A stretch of DNA of 45,717 bases from Duncaniella sp. (lineage in GTDB: Bacteria; Bacteroidota; Bacteroidia; Bacteroidales; Muribaculaceae), in contig NZ_JAIDEN010000026.1 in assembly GCF_029054785.1 (NCBI RefSeq), positions 1 to 45,717 of the forward strand. The letters run 5' to 3'. The notes under the pieces are model-generated. The model was not told the DNA's origin, did no database searches, and saw only the letters and a list, made by a program, of their open reading frames with translations. How positions within the stretch are numbered: position 1 is the stretch's first letter; each line of letters starts with the position of its first letter. This document shows, piece after piece, positions 32,824-41,265 of the stretch. Both the position numbers and the translations under genes were made by a program.

Positions 32824-33561
32824 ATGTCGCAATATCTGACAATTGACCAAGGCAACACCGAAGCGAAGATCTCGCTTTGGGAAGACAAAGAACTCGTTGA
32901 CACAGTCATCGAATCACGTCTCACACCCTCCTCCGTCGAGGATTTCGTCGGCGGACGCCGCCTCAAGGGCGCCATCTACTGCTCTGTGGTTCAGAACAAC
33001 GGCCCGGTCATCAACAAACTCAGCCATCTTGCGCGCTGTGTCTACCGGCTCTCCCCCTCCACTCCGCTGCCGATCCGCATCGACTATGCCACACCCCAGA
33101 CCCTCGGAGTCGACCGCATAGCCTCAGCCGTCGGCGCCTGGAGCGACTTCCCCGGACGAGACATCCTCGTCGTCGATGCCGGAACAGCCGTGACCTACGA
33201 CTACGTGGACTCCACCGGCACCTACCGCGGAGGCAACATAGCCCCCGGCATCAACATGGAGTTCAAAGCCCTCAACCAGTTCACAGCACGTCTTCCGCTC
33301 GTGCCCTTCCCTGAGCACATGCCGGAACTCCGTGACAAAATAATCGGACGCGACACCGTCGAAGCCATCACCCTCGGCGCCGTTTACAGCGTTGTCGCCT
33401 CCATCGGATATTATCGCAGCCGCCTGCCAAAGGACACCGTCATAGTCCTCGGCGGAGGATGCGGCCATCATCTCGCTTCTCTGTGCGACTTCGATGTTCT
33501 CCCCGACGAACATCTCGCCAGCAAAGGATTAAACAGAATTTTGCTTTACAATGAAAATTAA
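32824..33561 (+). CDS. coaX: Type III pantothenate kinase
   Basis: First step of coenzyme A synthesis: phosphorylates pantothenate, insensitive to CoA feedback. The 245-residue ASKHA-fold protein has the phosphate loop DQGNTEAKISLW (about 8-19), TLGVDRIASAVGAW (about 92-105) and VVDAGTAVTYDYVDSTGTYRGGNIAPG (about 116-142) with the catalytic aspartate. It overlaps the next gene by 11 bases. The order coaX, outer-membrane protein, lptC, corC-like is common in Bacteroidales. Confidence 0.94.
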   Translation: MSQYLTIDQGNTEAKISLWEDKELVDTVIESRLTPSSVEDFVGGRRLKGAIYCSVVQNNGPVINKLSHLARCVYRLSPSTPLPIRIDYATPQTLGVDRIASAVGAWSDFPGRDILVVDAGTAVTYDYVDSTGTYRGGNIAPGINMEFKALNQFTARLPLVPFPEHMPELRDKIIGRDTVEAITLGAVYSVVASIGYYRSRLPKDTVIVLGGGCGHHLASLCDFDVLPDEHLASKGLNRILLYNEN

Positions 33562-34798
33562 GTCATTTCTCCTCCTCGCCCTTCTCGCCATGAGCGCAGC
33601 TCCTGCCGCCGTGGCCCAGACCACAAGTCCGTATTCAAAATTCGGCTATGGCCTTCTCGGCGACAACGCCACATCCGCCCAGCGTCAGATGGGCGGCGTC
33701 GGCTATGCCATGCGTTCCGGAAGACAGATCAACGTCATGAACCCGGCGTCCTATGCCGCCATCGACTCGCTGACATTCCTTTTCGACATGGGAGCAGATG
33801 TCTCGATGTTCTGGCGTGAAGACCACACCGGCAGCTCGCATGACTGGGGTGGCGGACTTGACTACATCACAATGCAGTTCCCCGTCACAAGCTATATCGG
33901 TGTCAGCGCAGGTCTCCTCCCCTACACCTCCGTAGGCTATTCCTTCGGTTCCGACATCGAAAACGGCGTGGCCTCCCATCAAGGCTCAGGCGGCATCAAC
34001 CAGCTCTATCTCGGAGCCGGTATCAGACCATTCAGAAACTTCTCTGTCGGATTCAACGCAAGCTACCTCTTCGGCAATATCTACAATGATGTCTACGCCA
34101 CCGGAACCTCCTCGACCCTCTTCGAGCAGGTGATGGAAATCCGGGACTTCCACTTCCAGTTCGGCGCGCAGTACACCCTCAACCTCTCGCGCAAGAACGA
34201 TCTGACCCTCGGCGTAACCTATTCGCCCGGAAAAACCCTCCTGGGCAAGACCTACCTGCTGAAATACGACACATCACAGGACAATGCTCCTGAACCCACA
34301 AAAGAAAACACCGTCAGCCTGCGCAACAGATTCTCCATCGCCGACAGCTGGGGCATCGGCCTCAACTACGAATGGAACAAGCAGTTACAGGTCGAGGTCG
34401 ACTACACCTATCAGAACTGGTCAAAAGCCAAATTCACTGAAATCGACGACTTCTCGGCCACCCGCTTCGACGACCGCTGGCGCATCGGCGCAGGTCTGAG
34501 CTACATCCCCAATCCTCATGGCGGCTACTTCAAGCGCATCACCTACCGTGCCGGCGGATTCTACAACCGCGACTATGTGATGGTCAAGAACAAAGACACC
34601 TACAACAACGTCCGCGACTACGGCGTCTCCTGCGGTTTCGGCTTCCCGACCGCCAAGTCAAAGAACGTAATCAACCTCGGTTTCGAATATCATCACCGCC
34701 AGTCGACACCCAACGCTCTTCTGACCGAAAAATATTTCAACATAACCCTCGGCATCAACTTCAACGGCCTCTGGTTCTACCAGCAGAAACTCCGTTAA
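33551..34798 (+). CDS. Outer membrane beta-barrel protein, function unknown
   Basis: A 415-residue protein with a signal peptide (about 1-22, ending AAVAQ). It begins TTSPYSKFGYGLLGDNATSAQRQMGGVGYAMRSG and then runs in alternating amphipathic strands to FNGLWFYQQKLR, with a terminal aromatic segment typical of barrels. It resembles FadL/PorV-like barrels found beside lptC in Bacteroidetes; no exact function assigned. It overlaps coaX by 11 bases and precedes lptC by 34 bases. Confidence 0.85.
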   Translation: MKIKSFLLLALLAMSAAPAAVAQTTSPYSKFGYGLLGDNATSAQRQMGGVGYAMRSGRQINVMNPASYAAIDSLTFLFDMGADVSMFWREDHTGSSHDWGGGLDYITMQFPVTSYIGVSAGLLPYTSVGYSFGSDIENGVASHQGSGGINQLYLGAGIRPFRNFSVGFNASYLFGNIYNDVYATGTSSTLFEQVMEIRDFHFQFGAQYTLNLSRKNDLTLGVTYSPGKTLLGKTYLLKYDTSQDNAPEPTKENTVSLRNRFSIADSWGIGLNYEWNKQLQVEVDYTYQNWSKAKFTEIDDFSATRFDDRWRIGAGLSYIPNPHGGYFKRITYRAGGFYNRDYVMVKNKDTYNNVRDYGVSCGFGFPTAKSKNVINLGFEYHHRQSTPNALLTEKYFNITLGINFNGLWFYQQKLR

Positions 34799-34832
34799 AC
34801 AAAGCCATACCAGTCACACCATTCCAGCCGCC

Positions 34833-35546
34833 ATGCCGTCATCAACCTCAGCCACACGTCTGCGTCTGCTGCCCGCCATGATCCTCGTGAGCATAGTCGG
34901 CGCCTCGTTTGTCGTAAGCGGCTGCAAGGACAACGACCCGGTGACCACTGGCTCGGTCGATCCCTCCCGCACACCGACGATGCTGACCCGCGATGTCGAG
35001 ACCCTCATCTCCGACTCCGGAGTGACCCGCTACCGCATCGTCACCCCCCTCTGGTATGTCTACGACGAAACCCCGGAACCATTCTGGCGCTTCCCCGACG
35101 GACTGAAGCTCGAACGCTACGACAACTTCTTCCGTACAGAAGCCACCGTAGTGGCTGACTCGGCCACATATTTCAAAAACAAACAGCTCTGGCGCCTTGA
35201 CGGCAACGTCAGCCTGACCAACGTGATGAACGAGAAATTCCAGACCAACCAGCTCTTCTGGGACCAGCGTCAGGAGAAACTCTACTCCGACTCCTTCATC
35301 CACATCGAACGTCCTGACAAAGTGCTCGAAGGCTACGGCTTCGACTCGAACCAGAACCTGACCCGCTACACAATCCGCCGCGTCTCCGGCATCTTCCCTG
35401 CGGGCGCGTTCCAGCCCGGCGGCAACAATAGAGGCAGCAACAATAGTCCGGCTGCAGCCCCCGTGCCTGCCGACACTGCTGAAAAAGCCGAAGCTCAAAG
35501 CGCAAAACCCTCTCCGCAGCAACAAAATCCACAAGCAAAACAATGA
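34833..35546 (+). CDS. lptC: LPS export ABC transporter periplasmic protein LptC
   Basis: Carries lipopolysaccharide from the inner-membrane LptBFG complex toward LptA. 237 residues. The N-terminus is hydrophobic and includes VVSGC, so in this lineage it looks like a lipoprotein rather than the usual single helix. The LptC/OstA beta-jellyroll lies at about 45-190 (ATVVADSATYFKNKQLWRLDGNVSLTNVMNEKFQTNQLFWDQRQEKLYSDSFIHI). A low-complexity Asn/Gly/Ala/Pro/Gln tail follows from about 195. Its stop overlaps the next start by 4 bases (ATGA). Confidence 0.88.
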   Translation: MPSSTSATRLRLLPAMILVSIVGASFVVSGCKDNDPVTTGSVDPSRTPTMLTRDVETLISDSGVTRYRIVTPLWYVYDETPEPFWRFPDGLKLERYDNFFRTEATVVADSATYFKNKQLWRLDGNVSLTNVMNEKFQTNQLFWDQRQEKLYSDSFIHIERPDKVLEGYGFDSNQNLTRYTIRRVSGIFPAGAFQPGGNNRGSNNSPAAAPVPADTAEKAEAQSAKPSPQQQNPQAKQ

Positions 35547-36838
35547 CACTGACCGCCTGGCTCATACTCGCACTGATCTCCCTCTGCTTCTCCGCACTTT
35601 TCTCAGGTGTGGAGATCGCCTATATTTCAGCCGACCGTGTCCGCGTGGGTCTTGACACCAACCGCGGAGGCATAATCAACAACATCATAGGCCGTTACTA
35701 CTCCCATCAGGATTTCTTCATCTCCACAATCCTCGTGGGCAACAACATCATGCTCGTGATCTACGGCATGGGGGCCGCAGCCCTGCTCGAACCCTGGATC
35801 GCAGAGCACATCTCCGCCAATCAGGCCGTCATCCTGATACTCCAGACCATCATCTCGACCCTCGTCATACTCTTCACCGGCGAATTCCTCCCGAAATCAG
35901 TGTTCCGCATCAATCCCAACACCTCGCTGCGCGTTTCGGCCCTCCCGGTCTATTTCTTCTACATTGTCCTCTACCCGATCTCCTGGTTTACCTCCTGGCT
36001 GTCGAAAATGCTCATGCGCATTGCCGGCATCAAAGCCGAGGACACCCGGCTCGGAGTCCTGTCGATCAACGAACTGAACGACTATCTCGACACCAAGATC
36101 GACGACCTTGAAAACCCCGAAGAGGTGCAGGTTGAAAACGAGGTCAAGATCTTCCACAACGCACTCGACTTCTCGACCACCCAGCTGCGCGACTGCATGG
36201 CACCGCGCAACGAACTCGTGGCCGTGGACATCGACTCGACCACCCGCGACGAGCTTTCGGAACTCTTCACCTCGTCGGGCCGCAGCAAGATTCTTGTCTA
36301 CCGCGACGACATCGACAACGTTGTGGGCTATGTCCACGTCTCTGAGCTCTTCGACCCCGCAAGCGACTGGAAAGAACACATCAAAGAGGTGCTCTACGCC
36401 CCTGAAACCCTCCTGGCCAACACGATGATGCGCCGTCTGCTGAGCGAAAAGCGCTCGATGGCTGTGGTCGTCGACGAATTCGGAGGCACAGCCGGACTCG
36501 TCACCCTTGAAGACCTCGTCGAGGAAATCTTCGGCGACATCCAGGACGAGCATGACAAGACGCGCCTGACAGCTACCGAGATCGCCCCCGGCGTCTTTGA
36601 ATTCTCAGGCCGCATCGAAGTCCGCACCCTCCGCGACGACTTCCGTCTCGACATCCCCGAAGATGATGAATACCAGACTCTCGCCGGCTATCTGATCCAT
36701 TCGACCGGCACCCTGCCCGCTCAGGGAGACAGCTTCGAGATCGATGGTCTGAAATTCACCGTCCAGACCCGTTCGGCAACCCGTCTGGACCTCATCCGCA
36801 TCGAGAAACCTGCGGCTGACCAGTCAAAAGAATCCTGA
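35543..36838 (+). CDS. CNNM/CorC family protein (hemolysin-type, CBS domains)
   Basis: A 431-residue inner-membrane protein, probably in magnesium or cobalt transport. The N-terminal CNNM/DUF21 domain has about four membrane segments (1-170; SGVEIAYISADRVRV, STILVGNNIMLVIYG). Two CBS domains follow (about 205-330), including MAPRNELVAVDIDSTTRDELSELFTSSGRSKILVYRDD and VVDEFGGTAGLVTLEDLVEEIFGDIQDEHD. A CorC_HlyC transporter-associated domain (about 350-425) closes the protein. It is the last gene of the coaX operon. The hemolysin label in databases is historical. Confidence 0.92.
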   Translation: MTLTAWLILALISLCFSALFSGVEIAYISADRVRVGLDTNRGGIINNIIGRYYSHQDFFISTILVGNNIMLVIYGMGAAALLEPWIAEHISANQAVILILQTIISTLVILFTGEFLPKSVFRINPNTSLRVSALPVYFFYIVLYPISWFTSWLSKMLMRIAGIKAEDTRLGVLSINELNDYLDTKIDDLENPEEVQVENEVKIFHNALDFSTTQLRDCMAPRNELVAVDIDSTTRDELSELFTSSGRSKILVYRDDIDNVVGYVHVSELFDPASDWKEHIKEVLYAPETLLANTMMRRLLSEKRSMAVVVDEFGGTAGLVTLEDLVEEIFGDIQDEHDKTRLTATEIAPGVFEFSGRIEVRTLRDDFRLDIPEDDEYQTLAGYLIHSTGTLPAQGDSFEIDGLKFTVQTRSATRLDLIRIEKPAADQSKES

Positions 36839-36901
36839 TCCACAGCACTGAAATCCGACAGTTCAACACCGGAATCCAATCACCCGGCACCCACAGACTA
36901 A

Positions 36902-36964
36902 CCCCGGTCGGGGACGGCTGTTGCGGTGGTGGAAGTGCAACGGCAGACGCCTTAACGACCGGGG
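36902..36964. other. Long structured hairpin between convergent genes
   Basis: The outer stem CCCCGGTCG (36902-36910) pairs with 36956-36964. An inner stem GCTGTTGC (36917-36924) pairs with 36937-36944 (one G-U) around a 12-base GGTGGTGG-type loop. No T-run follows. It could be a bidirectional terminator, a repeat or a small structured RNA. Confidence 0.45.
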
Positions 36965-37007
36965 CAGGGTTGGTGTGTTGATGTTATGATATTAGGGGCG
37001 ATATCCT

Positions 37008-37358
37008 TCAATCAAGTTTATCGGCAAGGTTCGACGCAGTGTCGGCGATTGAATTCAGAGCGCTCGCAGCTCCTGACTTGATCTTCTCGACCAGCGGTGA
37101 CGACTTCTCTTTCAGATCGTCAAGCTTGTCTGACAAAGTCTCTTTCGCATCGGCAATCTTATCGGCAAGATTTTCCTTGGCCTGAGCCAACTGCTCTTTA
37201 GCGGTAGCCTTGGCTTCAGCGGCTGTCGCTTTGATTTCAGCCTTGTCGGCCTTATACTGGGCCTTTGCGGCGACTTCTGCCGCCTCGGCACTGACTTTTG
37301 CGGCCTGTGCGGACACCTGGCCCGCACGATCGGCAATGTTCTGCTGCTTGGATTCCAT
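37008..37358 (-). CDS. Ala/Lys-rich coiled-coil protein
   Basis: 116 residues, no signal peptide, almost entirely predicted helix. It is made of 11-residue-like repeats rich in Ala, Lys, Asp and Glu (AEAAEVAAKAQYKADKAEIKATAAEAKA..., AKENLADKIADAKETLSDKLDDLKEK), ending with SALNSIADTASNLADKLD. It resembles LEA-like or apolipoprotein-like amphipathic helices and YtxH-type small proteins. The family is uncertain; a stress or envelope-associated role is possible. It stands alone between corC-like and xseA, with no clear TAnnTTTG promoter. Confidence 0.7.
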   Translation of the reverse strand: MESKQQNIADRAGQVSAQAAKVSAEAAEVAAKAQYKADKAEIKATAAEAKATAKEQLAQAKENLADKIADAKETLSDKLDDLKEKSSPLVEKIKSGAASALNSIADTASNLADKLD

Positions 37359-37516
37359 AATTATCAGTTTTTATGAGTTATTTTATTACGATTCACACCG
37401 TAATAACACCTGCACACATGGGCAGGTTGCAGCAGATTCCCTTAAATGAATTTAAGAAAGTGTTAAAAAACAAGAGCGCCTGGGTGACGCTTATCCGCAG
37501 TAGAGGGTTGCAGCGG

Positions 37517-38818
37517 TCATTCGGCCACTGACCTGACGGTGCCGTCGGCCAGAGTGGTCTCGATGACAGCACCCGGCGCAATATCGGCTGCCGACGTTAC
37601 GGCGTGGCCGTCAACACGGGTGATCGAATAGCCGCGCCGCAGAGTGGCCATCGGCGAAAGCACCTCAAGGAGTTTTCCTGCGGAATCGAGGCGCGATTTC
37701 TGACGCTCGACAGCCGCCGCGGCAAGGGCCGGAATGCGCTCTGAAATCATGTCGAGCTGCGAAAGACGCGGTCGCAGCCTCCCTCTGACGGTCTCGCCAA
37801 GAGCCATCGCATAGCGGTCGAGCCTGCGGGCTGAATTCTTCAGAGCCGTGGCCGGAAGATGGGGCAGAGTAGCGGAAACGTATGACAGCTGTTCGCGCGC
37901 CGCACCGATCATCGACGAAGCAGTGTGGTGAATCTCGGCAGCGAGAGAGTCAAGACGGTCAAGCGCCTCAGTGCCGCGCCCTATCAGCCACTCGGCAGCG
38001 GCAGTCGGGGTCTTGACCCTCATGTTGGCCACATAGTCAAGCACTGTGACATCCCGCTCATGACCGATGCCGATGATCACCGGAAGCGGGAACTGGGCGA
38101 TGTTGGCCGCAAGATCATAGTTTTCAAAAGCCGCGAGATCACTCGTGGCACCACCTCCGCGGATGATCACCACCCCGTCCCATAGATCCTCGTCGGCGGC
38201 AATGGCTTCGAGAGCCGAGATGATCGCCGCTGGAGCCTCCCGACCCTGCATCAGTGCCGGATAGAGACTGACGGAAAAACGCAGCCGGCGGCGGTTGGTG
38301 AAGAGCTGATGGATGAAATCGCCGTAGCCCGCCGCACCGGGAGCGGAGATCACGGCTATGCGCGAGGGCACTTCGGGCCACTCAAGCTCGCGGTTGAGAT
38401 CAAGCACACCTTCCTTCTTAAGCCTGGCAAGGATTTCGAGACGCAGACGCATCAGGTCGCCCATCGTGTAGGCAGCGTCGATATCGGTTATGTTAAGCGA
38501 CAGTCCGTAGGAGGGATGATAGCTGACCGACACCAGCACCCTGACTTTCATTCCGCTCGCCAGACGGCTTCCGGTCGAGGCGGTGAAGTCGCCGTCGATA
38601 CGAGCCAGGGCCGAACGCCAGATTGTGGCGCGCATACGGGCCACGGGTTCTCCGGTCGACGGATCTTTCTGAATCAGTTCGAGGTAACAGTGCATGGCAC
38701 GGCGGACATCGGAGGTCTCCGCCGTCACCCAGACATTGCGCAGCGACGGTTCGGAGGCAATCACCCCTCCCAGCCGCGATGTCAGTTGTTCAAGAGTCAG
38801 AGTTTCGCTATTGTTCAT
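37517..38818 (-). CDS. xseA: Exodeoxyribonuclease VII large subunit
   Basis: Large subunit of exonuclease VII, which degrades single-stranded DNA in both directions. 433 residues. An OB-fold DNA-binding domain (about 5-100) precedes the catalytic core with VISAPGAAGYGDFIHQL (about 130-146), RGGGATSDLAAFENYDLA (about 193-210), IGIGHERDVTVLDYVANMRVKTPTAAAEWLI (about 220-250), coiled-coil helices and a C-terminal RRGYSITRVDG element. The start at 38818 follows a -7 box closely; the longer frame overlaps the divergent promoters. The small subunit gene xseB, often adjacent, is not seen here. Confidence 0.93.
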   Translation of the reverse strand: MNNSETLTLEQLTSRLGGVIASEPSLRNVWVTAETSDVRRAMHCYLELIQKDPSTGEPVARMRATIWRSALARIDGDFTASTGSRLASGMKVRVLVSVSYHPSYGLSLNITDIDAAYTMGDLMRLRLEILARLKKEGVLDLNRELEWPEVPSRIAVISAPGAAGYGDFIHQLFTNRRRLRFSVSLYPALMQGREAPAAIISALEAIAADEDLWDGVVIIRGGGATSDLAAFENYDLAANIAQFPLPVIIGIGHERDVTVLDYVANMRVKTPTAAAEWLIGRGTEALDRLDSLAAEIHHTASSMIGAAREQLSYVSATLPHLPATALKNSARRLDRYAMALGETVRGRLRPRLSQLDMISERIPALAAAAVERQKSRLDSAGKLLEVLSPMATLRRGYSITRVDGHAVTSAADIAPGAVIETTLADGTVRSVAE

Positions 38819-38823
38819 GAGTG

Positions 38824-38831
38824 CAAATTTA
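38824..38831 (-). promoter_or_regulatory. -7 box of xseA
   Basis: The minus strand reads TAAATTTGCAC, 6 bases upstream of the xseA ATG, so the transcript would be leaderless or nearly so. Confidence 0.55.
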
Positions 38832-38849
38832 CGGAAATTCGGGTTAGTG

Positions 38850-38867
38850 TTACCCAAAAACGGGTAA
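38850..38867. promoter_or_regulatory. Inverted repeat between divergent xseA and DXS-like promoters
   Basis: TTACCC (38850-38855) and GGGTAA (38862-38867), with a further GGGTTA just upstream at 38841. It is centred between the two divergent -7 boxes and could be an operator. Confidence 0.4.
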
Positions 38868-38889
38868 AACATCAGTCGGAAATATGAGT

Positions 38890-38897
38890 TAATTTTG
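38890..38897 (+). promoter_or_regulatory. -7 box of the DXS-like gene
   Basis: TAATTTTG followed by CAATG, 65 bases before the ATG at 38963. Confidence 0.6.
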
Positions 38898-38962
38898 CAA
38901 TGCGGAAGTCCGTACATCAGTCCGGCCCGTCCAACAGGCATATTCACAAAATCAACACATAT

Positions 38963-40705
38963 ATGAAAACAGATCTTTCAGCCATCCACTCGCCCGCCGA
39001 CATCAAAAACTTCAGCCTCTGCGAACTGACCGACCTGAGCGCTGAACTCAGAGCGGTCCTGATGAAGAAACTCTCGGTCCGCGGCGGCCACGTAGGCCCC
39101 AATCTGGGGGTGGTCGAAGCAAGCGTGGCGCTCCACTACGTGTTCGACGCCCCGACAGACCGGCTTGTTTTCGACGTGAGCCATCAGACCTACATCCACA
39201 AGATGCTCACGGGCCGCATCGAAGCCTTCACAGATCCGGCCCGCTACAATGAAGTCACGGGCTATACCTGTCCGCGCGAAAGCGACTATGACCTCTTTGA
39301 AGTAGGCCACACGTCGACATCAATCGCGCTCGCCGTCGGACTCGCCAAGTCGCGCGACCTCCGGGGCGGCAAGGAAAACGTGGTCGCATTCATCGGCGAC
39401 GCATCTCTCGGAGGAGGCGAGGCTCTTGAAGGCCTCAACTTCGCACCGACACTCGGAAGCAACTTCATCGTGGTCCTCAACGACAACCAGATGTCGATCG
39501 CCGAGAACCACGGCGCCCTCTTCGACCACCTGAAATCTCTGCGCGACAGCAACGGGACAGCGCCTGACAACATCTTCCGCGCCCTGGGCTATCAATACAT
39601 CTATGTCCGTGACGGCAATGACCTGCACTCGCTGATCAAGGCATTCGAAGCCGCCCGCAACGCGGATCATGCGGTGCTCGTTCACATCAACACCATGAAA
39701 GGAGCAGGTCTTCCCGCCGCCGAAGCCGACAAAGAGACCTTCCACTACGCCGGCCCCTTCGACCTGAAGACAGGCGCCCCGCGCAACGACAGTCAGGCTG
39801 AAAGCTATACCGACATCTTCGCGCGCCACATGCTCAGCCGCATGCAGTCCGACAGCCGCATCGTCAGCCTCACCGCAGGCACACCGGGAGCCATCGGCTT
39901 CGGACCCGAACGCCGCGAAGCCGCCGGAAAGCAATTTGTCGACGTCGGTATCTGCGAGCAGGCCGCCGTAGCAGTGGCCGCAGGTCTTGCCAAAGGAGGT
40001 AGCCGCCCGGTGTTCGGAGTGATGGCAACCTTCATCCAGCGGTCCTACGACCAGCTCTCGCAGGATGTGGCGATCAACCGGCTTCCGGCCGTATTCGTCG
40101 ACTTCGCCGGAGGCATCTGGGGCATTCCCGACATGACCCACCTCGGCTTTTTTGACATTCCGATGATCTCCAACATTCCTGAGATCGTCTTCCTGGCCCC
40201 GACAAGCGCCGAGGAATATCTCTCGATGCTCGACTGGGCCATTGAACAGACAGAACATCCGGTGCTTGTGCGCACACCGGGAGGCCCTGTGGTCCACAGC
40301 GACCGCCCGACAGATGCCGACTTCTTCCGCTATGACATTGTCAGCGAAGGAGAAGAGATCGGCATAATCGGTGCCGGAGACTTCTTCGGAATCGCCTCGG
40401 AAGCAGCCTCCCTGCTGCGTTCCGAAGGAAAAAATCCCGTGCTGATCAATCCCCGCAATCTCTCGCATCTTGACACTGAGTGTCTTGACTCGCTGAAATC
40501 ACTGAGTAAAATCGTCACCCTCGAAGACGGCATTGTCGACGGAGGCTTCGGTCAGAAAGTGGCCGCCTACCTCGGAGACTCCGACGTCAAGGTCATAGCC
40601 CTCGGCCTCAAGAAGGAATTCCTTGACCGTTACGACGCCTCCGAAGTGCTTGAGGCCAACTCTCTGACACCCTCACAGGTCGCCGCTCTGCTCCGCGACT
40701 GCTGA
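38963..40705 (+). CDS. 1-deoxy-D-xylulose-5-phosphate synthase-like transketolase family enzyme
   Basis: A thiamine-diphosphate enzyme of the DXS/transketolase family, 580 residues (true DXS is usually 610-640). His43 and the DVSHQTYIHKMLTGR block match DXS, as do GDASLGGGEALEGLN...NDNQMSIAEN (about 145-181), Glu332 in CEQAA, and QRSYDQ...DMTHLGFFD (about 359-398). Differences from canonical DXS are: GDA instead of GDG at the thiamine site, SHQ instead of GHQ, EQAA instead of EQHA, DFAGG instead of DRAG, and RTPGG instead of RYPRG. The last two affect arginines thought to hold the glyceraldehyde-3-phosphate phosphate. It may be a paralogue with a different acceptor. The ATG at 38963 fits the promoter. 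Confidence 0.75.
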   Translation: MKTDLSAIHSPADIKNFSLCELTDLSAELRAVLMKKLSVRGGHVGPNLGVVEASVALHYVFDAPTDRLVFDVSHQTYIHKMLTGRIEAFTDPARYNEVTGYTCPRESDYDLFEVGHTSTSIALAVGLAKSRDLRGGKENVVAFIGDASLGGGEALEGLNFAPTLGSNFIVVLNDNQMSIAENHGALFDHLKSLRDSNGTAPDNIFRALGYQYIYVRDGNDLHSLIKAFEAARNADHAVLVHINTMKGAGLPAAEADKETFHYAGPFDLKTGAPRNDSQAESYTDIFARHMLSRMQSDSRIVSLTAGTPGAIGFGPERREAAGKQFVDVGICEQAAVAVAAGLAKGGSRPVFGVMATFIQRSYDQLSQDVAINRLPAVFVDFAGGIWGIPDMTHLGFFDIPMISNIPEIVFLAPTSAEEYLSMLDWAIEQTEHPVLVRTPGGPVVHSDRPTDADFFRYDIVSEGEEIGIIGAGDFFGIASEAASLLRSEGKNPVLINPRNLSHLDTECLDSLKSLSKIVTLEDGIVDGGFGQKVAAYLGDSDVKVIALGLKKEFLDRYDASEVLEANSLTPSQVAALLRDC

Positions 40706-40813
40706 GAGGATCAAGTGGATGTTGCAAAACCTGCCAAGGCTGATCGAGGATGGTTTTGTTACATCCGCTGCTTCGTGTCTGCTTATTGCGGTTGGGCGGG
40801 TTGCGGTGGATGC

Positions 40814-41139
40814 GGATGCTCCGTGGAGCGGCGTTCCATACTTGTAGGGCTGCACCACGGTGCAGCCGTTTCACGCGGGAAAACCGAGTCCGGGGATCAC
40901 GCGGGAATGGCGGATGCTCCGTGGAGCATCCCTACAAGAGGGTGGAGGCGGTCGCAGCCGTCTCACGCGGAAAAACCGAGTCCGGAGACCACGCGGGAAT
41001 GGCGGATGCTCCGTGGAGCATCCCTACAAGAGGGTGGCGGCGGTCGCAGCCGTTTCACGCGGAAAAACCGAGTCCGGAGACCACGCGGGAATGGCGGATG
41101 CTCCGTGGAGCATCCCTACAAGAGGGTGGAAGCGGCGGT
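40814..41139 (+). repeat. REP-like hairpins in a 92-bp tandem array
   Basis: Three near-identical 92-bp units start at 40868, 40960 and 41052 (GTTTCACGCGG...), each containing the perfect palindrome GGATGCTCCGTGGAGCATCC (40912, 41004, 41096). A related palindrome of GGCTGCACC and its complement lies at 40848-40867, and a half-palindrome at 40814. The hairpin is the same type as those at 2603 and 2654. Frames running through the array are not credible genes. It occupies most of the 40706-41265 gap. Confidence 0.88.
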
Positions 41140-41257
41140 GGCAGGCAGGCCGCGTTAGCGGTCGGGAGAATCCAGGCCACTGCAAGGGCCGCATCGCGGT
41201 CCGCAGCTGTGGTAAAACGTCATTCCCCAAACCGACAGAGCGCCGTAGGTGCGAAAC
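41140..41257 (-). repeat. Left arm of a 118-bp inverted repeat
   Basis: Its reverse complement aligns end to end with 41655-41772, both 118 bases, with long identical blocks such as GTTTCGCACCTACGGCGCTC and TTACCACAGCTGCGGAC. It contains one inverted copy of the 76-bp unit found downstream and ends 8 bases before the stop codon of the enclosed gene. Confidence 0.85.
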
Positions 41258-41265
41258 ATGTGGGC

